DNA of 5,243 bases, from contig DUHN01000001.1 of the NCBI GenBank assembly GCA_013330825.1, forward strand, positions 1 through 5,243, written 5' to 3'. This stretch comes from Candidatus Woesearchaeota archaeon (GTDB lineage: Archaea; Nanobdellota; Nanobdellia; Woesearchaeales; GW2011-AR4). Position numbers and translations under genes: made by a program. Positions 1-5,243 of this stretch are shown one piece after another (position 1 is the first letter of the stretch; each line of letters begins with the position of its first letter). Below the pieces are notes generated by a model. That model saw nothing but the letters and a program-made list of their open reading frames with translations, was not told the DNA's origin and did no database searches.

Positions 1-384
1 CGCGACAACTATTTCGCCGATTCTGGCGTCATCTCTGCGCTCATCATGTGCGAGGTGCTCTCGGCAGGAAACAAGCCACTTTCTAAACTGCTGGATGAGT
101 TCAGGGTCCGCGCCACGCTGGAGGAGACCAGCATCCCGGTCAGGGACAAGGACAGGACCATCAAGGCCATCAAAAGCCACTATCGGGAAAAATCAGAGGG
201 GGGATCCGGAGAGCACATCAAACAGATCCTGGAGTTGGATGGCCTCACCATCGAATTTGAGGACTGGTGGTTCAATGTCCGCCCCTCCAACACCGAGCCG
301 CTGCTGAGGCTGAACATGGAAGCGAAATCGAAGGAACTGCTTGGGGAGAAGAAAAATGAAGTCCTTGCGCTCATGAAACGATAA
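1..384 (+). CDS. Phosphomannomutase/phosphoglucomutase, C-terminal part (5' end outside window)
   Basis: This is the last 127 residues of an alpha-D-phosphohexomutase, the cytosolic enzyme that interconverts hexose 1- and 6-phosphates (mannose, glucose or glucosamine forms) for sugar-nucleotide synthesis. The frame is open from base 1 to the TAA at 382-384. It begins RDNYFADSGV, the segment that directly follows the sugar-binding loop at the end of domain 3. Near the end is RPSNTEP (residues 94-100), the phosphate-binding loop of domain 4, with R94, S96, N97 and T98 as the expected ligand contacts. The serine-phosphorylation site and the metal loop lie upstream of the window. The family assignment is firm, but the preferred sugar (ManB, Pgm or GlmM activity) cannot be read from this part. 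The gene converges on mutY with 9 nt between stops. Confidence 0.93.
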   Translation, partial: RDNYFADSGVISALIMCEVLSAGNKPLSKLLDEFRVRATLEETSIPVRDKDRTIKAIKSHYREKSEGGSGEHIKQILELDGLTIEFEDWWFNVRPSNTEPLLRLNMEAKSKELLGEKKNEVLALMKR

Positions 385-393
385 AGGATGAGG

Positions 394-1209
394 CTATTGC
401 CCTGCCACCCGGTAAGCATCGTGATATTTATGTATGATGTTGTCCGACTCCATTCTTCCAAGTATGTCATGCAGGCGCTTGGCGCCGCATTTTGAGAGTG
501 CTCTGAGTTCCTTGATATTGCCCTGTCTTTTCTCAAGCAGATGCCTCAATACTCTTGCACGCACCTGCCTGTCCGAGCCCTCGAACTTCCCCTGGCGCGT
601 CTTCGGCCGGATGCCGGTCTTTCTCGACGTCAGGAACACCGCCCCATAGTCCATCAGCGCATTGTGCCAGTCCCTGCTCCTTCCCTTCGGCAGGCAGCGC
701 CGGGCCAATTCCCAAAGCTCCTTGTCATTTGTGCTTTCGCCGAGTTTGAAGCGATGGATGAGGATTCTCCTGATATTGGTGTCGACCGTGATGGCATCCT
801 CATTTGCGGAGAAAATCCTGACCGCGGCAGCAGTATATGGGCCGATGCCCGGCAGTCCCTGATGATGGTCGAGGGCAGCCAGCACATCCCCCTTGTATTT
901 CTCCGAGATGATCCTTGCGGTCTCGTGGAGATATTTCGCCCGGTTGTTGTAGCCGAGCCCGAGCCATTCCCTGAGGATATCCGCACGGTTGGCCTCCGCA
1001 AGCTCATGGATGGTCGGCCATTTCCTCAGCCACCGACGATAATAAGCGACAACCCGGTCCACCTGCGTCTGCTGCAGCATAATCTCGGAGAGGAGGATGG
1101 CATACGGGTCTGCCGTGTTGCGCCAGGGCAGGTCCCTTCCCTTCCTTGCATAGAAGCCAAAAATATCCTTACGGAACGCCCTTATCCGCTGGGATGGGAT
1201 ATTGAGCAT
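394..1209 (-). CDS. mutY: MutY-like A/G-specific adenine DNA glycosylase lacking the Fe-S cluster
   Basis: The 271-residue product is a HhH-GPD base-excision glycosylase, expected to remove adenine mispaired with 8-oxoguanine or G. LPWR is at 27-30, then the MutY signature SEIMLQQTQV (41-50) with catalytic E42. GLGYNNRA is at 84-91, the helix-hairpin-helix LPGIGPYTA at 119-127, and VDTN at 142-145 with catalytic D143. E42 and D143 align with E. coli E37 and D138 at the same offset. After ALMDYGA (184-190), where MutY and EndoIII carry four cluster cysteines, there are none; the only Cys are C172 and C241. The tail from FEGSDRQVR (209-217) looks like a small winged helix, and the NUDIX-like 8-oxoG domain is absent. 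The ATG at 1209 is chosen because it gives the family's usual N-terminus. No ribosome binding site precedes it. A GTG at 1266 after AGGGGG is the alternative and would overlap the upstream gene by 32 nt. It is probably the last gene of the purB operon. Confidence 0.88.
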   Translation of the reverse strand: MLNIPSQRIRAFRKDIFGFYARKGRDLPWRNTADPYAILLSEIMLQQTQVDRVVAYYRRWLRKWPTIHELAEANRADILREWLGLGYNNRAKYLHETARIISEKYKGDVLAALDHHQGLPGIGPYTAAAVRIFSANEDAITVDTNIRRILIHRFKLGESTNDKELWELARRCLPKGRSRDWHNALMDYGAVFLTSRKTGIRPKTRQGKFEGSDRQVRARVLRHLLEKRQGNIKELRALSKCGAKRLHDILGRMESDNIIHKYHDAYRVAGQ

Positions 1210-1234
1210 GCTGTCTTGCCCGGAGAGAGAGGCG

Positions 1235-1462
1235 TCATGAACCGTTTTCTGGATCCTGGTCTTCACCTGCTGCCCCCTCTTCCATCTCATCCGCCTCTTC
1301 CTGCACATAGCTCTCGTATTCCTTCAGGTCATCCTCGTAGTCAGCGCTCTCCCGCCAGCGCTCAAGCGCCTCATCCAGCCCGTTCTTGTGGATGAATGCC
1401 TCAAGGTCAAAGATTTCCTTCTCCAGCGCGTCCTGCTGCCCTTCGTTTTCTTCCATTCCCAT
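1235..1462 (-). CDS. Small, highly acidic hypothetical protein
   Basis: I do not recognise this 75-residue protein. It has 28 Asp/Glu against 5 Lys/Arg, giving a net charge near -23. It contains no cysteine, signal peptide or membrane segment. Residues about 11-62 look helical, with the pattern ALEKEIFDLEAFIHKNGLDEALERW followed by an acidic, possibly coiled-coil stretch; the last dozen residues are probably disordered. The frame could extend upstream to 1564, but that would overlap the end of purB. The ATG at 1462 has an AGGTGG ribosome binding site 4 nt upstream, which decides the start. It lies 74 nt after purB and 25 nt before mutY on the same strand, with no TATA box in either gap, so it is probably co-transcribed with both. 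An acidic partner or regulator of one neighbour is possible but speculative. Confidence 0.72.
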   Translation of the reverse strand: MGMEENEGQQDALEKEIFDLEAFIHKNGLDEALERWRESADYEDDLKEYESYVQEEADEMEEGAAGEDQDPENGS

Positions 1463-1466
1463 GTTT

Positions 1467-1472
1467 CCACCT
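1467..1472 (-). promoter_or_regulatory. Ribosome binding site of the small acidic gene
   Basis: On the minus strand AGGTGG is followed by AAAC and then ATG (1460-1462). GGTGG matches the archaeal anti-Shine-Dalgarno sequence. It fixes the start of the 75-residue gene at 1462 rather than at the far-upstream ATG at 1564, and supports translation from a leadered operon transcript. Confidence 0.7.
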
Positions 1473-1480
1473 TTCTCGAC

Positions 1481-1537
1481 GGTGTTTGGCCCGTGCTCTC
1501 CGCATCGCCAGCGTCCGGCCTCAGGCTGCCAAACACC
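1481..1537 (-). repeat. Perfect 10-bp inverted repeat in the purB-acidic ORF gap
   Basis: GGTGTTTGGC (1481-1490) and its exact reverse complement GCCAAACACC (1528-1537) are separated by 37 nt. On the minus strand the first arm begins at the last base of the purB TAG codon. The second arm ends 8 nt before the AGGTGG ribosome binding site of the next gene. In RNA form, shorter nested pairings (CCG with CGG, CGC with GCG) are possible inside the loop. No T-tract follows, so it does not look like an intrinsic terminator. It may be an mRNA-processing or stability element or a translation-control hairpin; which one is not evident. Confidence 0.55.
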
Positions 1538-3204
1538 TACCTTCGTCTGAACGTCCGTTTCCAATGCGAGCAGACGGATTCCGTCTTCTTCGCCGCGATG
1601 CCGGTGTACAGCTCGGGATTATTAAGGATTTCCCTCTGGTGCGCGGTCAGCCTCCGCAGATAGGGACGGATGGCCTTGTCCTTCCCCACCAGCTCCCGCA
1701 CCGGGATGCCGGTCCTCTGGGACTCCAGCGTCTTCTCCCGGACGTACTCGTGCGCGTCGGGGTGGCCGTGCGCCGCAAGCAGGATGTACAATGGCTCGGC
1801 GATGACGAACTCCCTGCTCATGCCGAAGTTCCGCTTCATGCTCTTCGTGTCCACCGCGAGCCTCGCCATGATGCGGTCCAGCCGGTCGGCGGAGAGGTAC
1901 AGCGCGGCCAGGATCTCCGGGACGAACCGCGAGGAAGCCGAGTTCGTCAGGTCCCTCTGGTGCTCGGATATCTGGTCCGAGTACACGGTCACCATCCGCG
2001 GCATGAATTCCTTCCACATGCTCTTGACGTTCTCGAAGTTGATGGGATTGCGCTTCTGCGGCATGGTGGAGCTGCCGACCTGCTTCGCCTCGAAATGCTC
2101 CCCCACTTCCGCGATTTCCGAGCGCTGCAGGTGCCGCATATCATCCGAGAGGTTCGCCAGCACGCCGAACGCGGCGATGGCATCATTGACGAAACGCGTC
2201 ATGTACTCCGCCTCCACGACCTGCGTCGAGATGGGGGACGGCTTGAGCCCCATCTCCGCGAGCACCAGGCGCTCGAACTCCTCCGGCCTGGAGAAGAAGA
2301 GCGAGGACGCGTTGTACGCGCCGACGGCCCCGGCGACCTTCCCCCTCAGGTTCGAGGCTGATTTCTCCAGGGAGGTAATCGATGTGCCCAAACGCGAGAC
2401 ATATTGCGCAATGGCAAAGCCGAAGGTGATGGGCTCCGCGTGCTGGCCGTGCGTCCTTCCAATCTGGAGAGTATGCTTTTCCCGCAATGACAACCCTATC
2501 AACGTGCGTTCCAATCCAATGAGTTTTGGGACCAACACCTTATGGGAGAAATCCTTGAACCGCGCGGCATCCGCCGTGCAGATGATGTCATGGCTGGTCG
2601 TCGTGAAATGCACGTACGGCCTGGCCTTCCCCGACACCCTGCTCCTGATGGCGTTCGCCAGGGCCCGGATGTTGTGCTTGATGCGGTCCTCTTCCAGATA
2701 GACTTCCTCCGGCGTCACCTGCTTTGACGCAGCCTCGACTTCCCTGGCGATGCCCTTGGAGCAGACGCGCAGCCTCGCGAGGGTATTCGTGAGCGCGGCT
2801 TCCGCCTTGCAGGCGTAGCGGATGAATCCGGCTTCAGAAAGGTATGGCCTCAGTTCCTCAAATGCCTTCTCGTTCCTGCCATAGTAGCGGTAATCGAGGG
2901 GGGAAATGGCATCGAACAGCGTCAGGGTATCCGTTGGGCCGCCTTCCCGCTCCCCCTTTCCCGCCTTCATGAGCTGATTGATGGCCTGGAGCAGCCCGCT
3001 CTTTTCATTGAGGATGATGATTTTCCTGTTCTTCTCCCACCGCTCGGTGGTCAGCCCATGCTCCCTGAACGTGGCGATGCAGCCGTGCACCTTGGCAGGG
3101 GAGCACCCCAGGCGCTCCGCTATCTCGCGGATGTGCAGCTTCTCCTTCCCCAGCAGGGCAAGGATTTCGAGGTTGGTCTTGGTGAAGATGCCGGGCAGGT
3201 CCAT
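1537..3204 (-). CDS. purB: Adenylosuccinate lyase with N-terminal winged-helix domain
   Basis: The 555-residue protein carries the fumarase/aspartase-superfamily lyase that splits SAICAR to AICAR plus fumarate and adenylosuccinate to AMP plus fumarate in purine synthesis. The lyase starts near residue 99 (AISPLDYRYYGRN, the usual PurB N-terminus). It continues with TTSHD (202-206), GRTHGQHAEP (249-258, catalytic H252) and the signature loop GSSTMPQKRNP (377-387, with the catalytic serine in S378/S379). At about 440 residues it is a complete PurB. Residues about 8-65 form an additional winged helix-turn-helix, with recognition region HIREIAERLGCSPAKVH (24-40), joined by a linker of about 30 residues. 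The ATG at 3204 is preferred because a TATA box lies about 25 nt upstream, implying a leaderless mRNA. An ATG at 3252 would lie upstream of that box. The winged helix and lyase are in one uninterrupted frame, so this is a fusion rather than two genes. Confidence 0.93.
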   Translation of the reverse strand: MDLPGIFTKTNLEILALLGKEKLHIREIAERLGCSPAKVHGCIATFREHGLTTERWEKNRKIIILNEKSGLLQAINQLMKAGKGEREGGPTDTLTLFDAISPLDYRYYGRNEKAFEELRPYLSEAGFIRYACKAEAALTNTLARLRVCSKGIAREVEAASKQVTPEEVYLEEDRIKHNIRALANAIRSRVSGKARPYVHFTTTSHDIICTADAARFKDFSHKVLVPKLIGLERTLIGLSLREKHTLQIGRTHGQHAEPITFGFAIAQYVSRLGTSITSLEKSASNLRGKVAGAVGAYNASSLFFSRPEEFERLVLAEMGLKPSPISTQVVEAEYMTRFVNDAIAAFGVLANLSDDMRHLQRSEIAEVGEHFEAKQVGSSTMPQKRNPINFENVKSMWKEFMPRMVTVYSDQISEHQRDLTNSASSRFVPEILAALYLSADRLDRIMARLAVDTKSMKRNFGMSREFVIAEPLYILLAAHGHPDAHEYVREKTLESQRTGIPVRELVGKDKAIRPYLRRLTAHQREILNNPELYTGIAAKKTESVCSHWKRTFRRR

Positions 3205-3224
3205 GGCAAGAGAGGATTGTTTAT

Positions 3225-3240
3225 TATTTATAAACTTTAT
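3225..3240 (-). promoter_or_regulatory. purB promoter (BRE/TATA box)
   Basis: The minus strand reads ATAAAG followed by TTTATAAATA (3225-3234), a purine-rich BRE-like element plus an archaeal TATA box in an otherwise GC-rich region. The box is centred 25-26 nt before the A of the ATG at 3204, which places transcription start at or next to the start codon (leaderless). No Shine-Dalgarno motif precedes that ATG, which agrees. Confidence 0.7.
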
Positions 3241-3262
3241 TCTTTTATTCATAATATTTTAG

Positions 3263-3278
3263 TTTAATAAAAAAGAAC
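3263..3278 (-). terminator. T-rich terminator after the phosphatase gene
   Basis: The minus strand reads GTTCTTTTTTATTAAA about 36 nt past the phosphatase stop codon. Archaeal RNA polymerase terminates on such T-tracts without needing a hairpin, and none is evident here. It lies just upstream of the purB promoter and would separate the two transcription units. Confidence 0.5.
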
Positions 3279-3313
3279 ATAAGCCGGGGCGCAAGGACGG
3301 TGATGATGGCCCT

Positions 3314-4075
3314 TCACGCGAACGGCTTCACCAGCGGCAGCAGCTTCCCCTGCACCGCGGGGGCGGCAGCAACATAATTGCCCTGGTCCAGGGCCCACGG
3401 CTCCCCCCGGAAGCTGGTGATCCGGCCCCCCGCTTCCTGGATGAGCAGGAATCCCGCGGCGATGTCCCAGGAATTCGTGCGGAAGCACACGAACGCGTCC
3501 GACTTGCCTTCCGCGACCATTGCGGCGGCATAGACGGCGCATCCCAGGACGCGCTCGTTGAACATCCTGCCCGCGATCCGGTGCATGAACGCCAGCTTCT
3601 TCCTGCGCATCGAGGCCGAGCTGTCGAAGAGGATGAAGGAGTAGTCTATCGCGCGGCGCGGGGAGACACGGATGCGCCTGCCGTTGCAGAATGCCCCTTT
3701 TCCCCGTTCCGCGGCGTACAGCTTGCCGAACGCCGGCAGGCAGATGACGCCCATGACGACCTTCCCGTTCTTCGCGGCGGCGACGGACACCCCGAACAAG
3801 GGCAGTCCCCTGATGTAATTATGCGTGCCGTCGATGGGATCGATGTGCCAGGTGTAGGGGGACTCGTTGTCTATGGGAGAGGACTCCTCGGTGATGATGC
3901 TGTGCGTAGGGAATTTCCTCTTTATCTCCCGGATGATGAGATTGTTGCACCGGATGTCGATGTCCGTGACCAGGCTGCCCTTCTCCTTCTGCCGCACGCC
4001 GGGAATGGTTTTCCCGTAATGCTTCATGAGGAGCTTCCCTGCTTTTTTGGCTGCGTGTATGGCTGTCTGCCTCAT
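3314..4075 (-). CDS. Inositol-monophosphatase-family phosphatase (IMPase/FBPase-like)
   Basis: The 253-residue, full-length member of the Mg2+-dependent, lithium-sensitive phosphatase family is expected in the cytosol. Motifs in order are VTDID (36-40), ITEES (61-65, metal ligand E63), DPIDGTHNYIRGLP (79-92, metal ligands D79 and D82), and NSWDIAAG (201-208, metal ligand D204) followed by EAGG (214-217). These correspond to human IMPA1 E70, D90, D93 and D220. Archaeal relatives hydrolyse inositol 1-phosphate, fructose 1,6-bisphosphate or both, and some act on NADP(H), so the substrate cannot be assigned from sequence. The ATG at 4075 is supported by a TATA box about 25 nt upstream, suggesting a leaderless transcript. 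The gene starts 36 nt after the kinase stop on the same strand and is followed by a T-rich terminator. Confidence 0.93.
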   Translation of the reverse strand: MRQTAIHAAKKAGKLLMKHYGKTIPGVRQKEKGSLVTDIDIRCNNLIIREIKRKFPTHSIITEESSPIDNESPYTWHIDPIDGTHNYIRGLPLFGVSVAAAKNGKVVMGVICLPAFGKLYAAERGKGAFCNGRRIRVSPRRAIDYSFILFDSSASMRRKKLAFMHRIAGRMFNERVLGCAVYAAAMVAEGKSDAFVCFRTNSWDIAAGFLLIQEAGGRITSFRGEPWALDQGNYVAAAPAVQGKLLPLVKPFA

Positions 4076-4087
4076 GAGGCCCCAAGG

Positions 4088-4093
4088 AAAAAA
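4088..4093 (-). terminator. T6 tract, possible terminator of the kinase gene
   Basis: The minus strand has TTTTTT 18 nt after the kinase TGA codon, inside the 36-nt gap. It could terminate kinase transcripts. It sits between the TATA box and ATG of the phosphatase gene, so it would lie just upstream of the phosphatase transcription start. It is short, hence the low confidence. Confidence 0.35.
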
Positions 4094-4096
4094 TCG

Positions 4097-4111
4097 CTTT
4101 ATAATGCTTTC
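4097..4111 (-). promoter_or_regulatory. Promoter of the phosphatase gene (BRE/TATA box)
   Basis: The minus strand reads GAAAGCA followed by TTATAAAG (4097-4104), immediately after the kinase stop codon. The box centre is 25-26 nt from the A of the ATG at 4075, the same spacing as at purB. This implies a leaderless mRNA starting at the phosphatase start codon. Confidence 0.62.
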
Positions 4112-5200
4112 TCAGCGCAGCGGCTTGCGGTCGATCGAGAATGCGCTTGGTGTCACACCCGAATATCCCAGGTATCGCACGGCATCAGCAGAGGCTTGCA
4201 TCGCCAGCTCGCCTATGTCCATCGCCTGCTGCGCGAAGAGGGGGCGGGCAACGATTCCCGCAGCGAAGACATCTCCCGCGCCGTTTGCCGCATATCCTTT
4301 TTCCCTTCTCGCCTGATTGGCTATTGGCTGTTCCTCTTTCTTGAGCCCGACATGGATACGTTCCTCATCAGTCAGGACATAGACGCCTTTTGGCCCCAGA
4401 GTAAGGTAGAGGGGATGGGGAGATTTTCCGTCCTTGCATAAGGCCGTCAGAAGCTCTAATGCGTACGCCCTCTTGTCATCCTTCGTGGAAGGGATGTGGT
4501 CCCCGAAGATGTCGATGGCATCATTGTAATTAAAGACAGAAGGCCCCCTCGGAAGCATCTTCTTCTCAATGAACTCCCTCTCAAGGGAGGGTGTGGCGAC
4601 AAAATAGGTGGGAATCCGCCTGGACAATGCCGCGTTGAGGAATGCCTCGACATAGCCGGAGTCTTTGGGGCTGTTGATGAGGAGGGCACCGCTTCCGCTG
4701 ACGATGCGCATGATATGCTTGTAATGCTCCTGCTTGGGGGTATAGCGCAGCAGCACGGGCCCTTTAAGCACCAGGCGATCTTCCCGGTAAGGGATGATTG
4801 CGTTGTAGGGCACCTCCCTCCTATTGAAGAAATGAGGCGTTGCCCCGCGCGCATAAAGCGTGTCGCATACCAGCGGATCAGACACGGAAACATCAAAGTA
4901 ATCTACGCTGATTTCTCCGAGAATAGAGGATAGGGTGTGCAGGGCTCCTGCGCTGTTGGCTCCTCCGCCGCCAGGATCCTCCCCGCTCATGATGGCCCGC
5001 ACCTCTTCCTTGATAGGGGTGGGGAGACGATGCTTGTGCCCTTCCCTTATCGGAAGGTCCATGACCCGGAACACCTTGGATATTCCCCTTGACTTCACAT
5101 AAATCTCAGATTCGCGGACAGCAACTTCACCTTCGATGAGAACATCAATAGTCGCATTCCCGAATACTGCGATTTTCTTCCCCTGAGAGGATTTGTTGAT
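4112..5200 (-). CDS. PfkB-family carbohydrate/nucleoside kinase, start codon unresolved
   Basis: The ribokinase-fold enzyme transfers ATP phosphate to a sugar or nucleoside; the substrate is unknown. Numbering from 5200 gives 362 residues. KIAVFGNATIDV (9-20) is the N-terminal strand with a substrate-contacting Asp (D19). GGGGAN (77-82) is the glycine-rich substrate loop, FNYND (223-227) sits where the family N..E motif is expected, LTLGPKG is at 266-272, and AANGAGD (304-310) is the anion-hole/catalytic motif with base D310. The usual DT before GAGD is replaced by AAN. The frame is open up to a TAA at 5222-5224, yet no ATG, GTG or TTG occurs before the GTG at 5098, and starting there would delete the first strand. 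I place the start at ATC 5200, preceded by GGGTGG and 4 nt; ATC 5173 after AGGGG is the alternative. It ends at a TGA, 36 nt before the phosphatase gene. Confidence 0.85.
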   Translation of the reverse strand: MNKSSQGKKIAVFGNATIDVLIEGEVAVRESEIYVKSRGISKVFRVMDLPIREGHKHRLPTPIKEEVRAIMSGEDPGGGGANSAGALHTLSSILGEISVDYFDVSVSDPLVCDTLYARGATPHFFNRREVPYNAIIPYREDRLVLKGPVLLRYTPKQEHYKHIMRIVSGSGALLINSPKDSGYVEAFLNAALSRRIPTYFVATPSLEREFIEKKMLPRGPSVFNYNDAIDIFGDHIPSTKDDKRAYALELLTALCKDGKSPHPLYLTLGPKGVYVLTDEERIHVGLKKEEQPIANQARREKGYAANGAGDVFAAGIVARPLFAQQAMDIGELAMQASADAVRYLGYSGVTPSAFSIDRKPLR

Positions 5201-5218
5201 ATGCCCACCCTTCAGTTC

Positions 5219-5226
5219 TATTTAAA
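5219..5226 (-). promoter_or_regulatory. TATA box of the PfkB-family kinase
   Basis: The minus strand has TTTAAATA, a close match to the archaeal TATA consensus. It contains the in-frame TAA that limits the kinase frame. With the 25-26 nt spacing seen at the other two promoters, transcription would start near 5197, within 3 nt of the ATC at 5200. No clear BRE precedes it, and the window ends 17 nt upstream. Confidence 0.55.
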
Positions 5227-5243
5227 CAACGGAATTCCACCAA

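Noticed and set aside
1463..1564. Upstream extension of the acidic gene to the ATG at 1564
   Set aside because: It would overlap the end of purB and include the inverted repeat. The ATG at 1462 has a good ribosome binding site, and the acidic composition begins only there.
541..2361. Two long consecutive open frames on the + strand (541-1395 and 1396-2361)
   Set aside because: They run antisense to mutY, the acidic gene and purB, share one frame, are rich in Arg, Pro, Leu and His, and show no family motif. GC-biased codons on the real strand explain them.
1670..2701. A 343-codon + strand open frame
   Set aside because: It lies wholly antisense to the conserved lyase region of purB, with no recognisable motif and no promoter.
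3205..3252. PurB start at the ATG at 3252
   Set aside because: The added residues are encoded by AT-rich promoter DNA containing the TATA box, and the leaderless spacing fits the ATG at 3204.
3264..3542. A 92-codon minus-strand frame overlapping the phosphatase 3' end
   Set aside because: It is an out-of-frame copy of the phosphatase coding region and ends in the terminator region. No independent evidence supports it.
3581..4441. A 286-codon + strand open frame
   Set aside because: It is antisense to the phosphatase and kinase genes across their intergenic promoter, and its composition is that of a shadow frame.
5227..5243. CCACCAA at the right edge as a possible tRNA 3' end
   Set aside because: No acceptor stem or T-arm is visible and too little sequence remains. 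On the minus strand this is simply upstream of the kinase promoter.

Overview
The window reads as a piece of a compact archaeal chromosome, most likely from a small-genome DPANN-type lineage. The archaeal assignment rests on three AT-rich TATA-like boxes. Two of them are centred about 25 nt upstream of an ATG, as expected for leaderless transcripts. It also rests on short T-tract terminators, a GGTGG-type ribosome binding site, and an archaeal-style winged-helix domain fused to a metabolic enzyme. The DPANN placement is weaker: it comes from the tight packing and from a MutY-like glycosylase of an iron-sulfur-free form that I associate with DPANN and CPR genomes. No marker gene here fixes the phylum. 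Coding DNA is GC-rich, which produces long antisense open frames that are not genes.

Layout. The left edge (1-384, + strand) is the C-terminal end of a phosphomannomutase/phosphoglucomutase. It converges, with only 9 nt between stop codons, on a block of five genes all on the minus strand. In transcription order (right to left) these are a PfkB-family sugar/nucleoside kinase (4112 to about 5200), an inositol-monophosphatase-family phosphatase (3314-4075), an adenylosuccinate lyase with an extra N-terminal winged-helix domain (1537-3204), a 75-residue very acidic protein (1235-1462), and a MutY-like adenine DNA glycosylase (394-1209).

Transcription units. The kinase, the phosphatase and the lyase each have their own TATA-like box. 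T-rich tracts follow the kinase and phosphatase genes. No TATA box is visible between the lyase, the acidic protein and the glycosylase, so these three probably form one operon. Its middle gene starts at a clear ribosome binding site rather than leaderless. A perfect 10-bp inverted repeat begins at the last base of the purB stop codon and spans most of the 74-nt gap before that gene.

Function. The genes cover sugar-phosphate interconversion (mutase), a kinase and a phosphatase of unknown exact substrate, a purine biosynthesis step (PurB) and base-excision repair (MutY). No mobile element, CRISPR array, tRNA or rRNA was seen. The points most worth following up are the winged-helix/PurB fusion, the MutY homologue lacking both the iron-sulfur cluster and the NUDIX-like domain, and the kinase reading frame that carries the conserved N-terminus but no standard start codon. 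All intergenic gaps are 109 nt or shorter, so no stretch over 300 bases lacks a gene.
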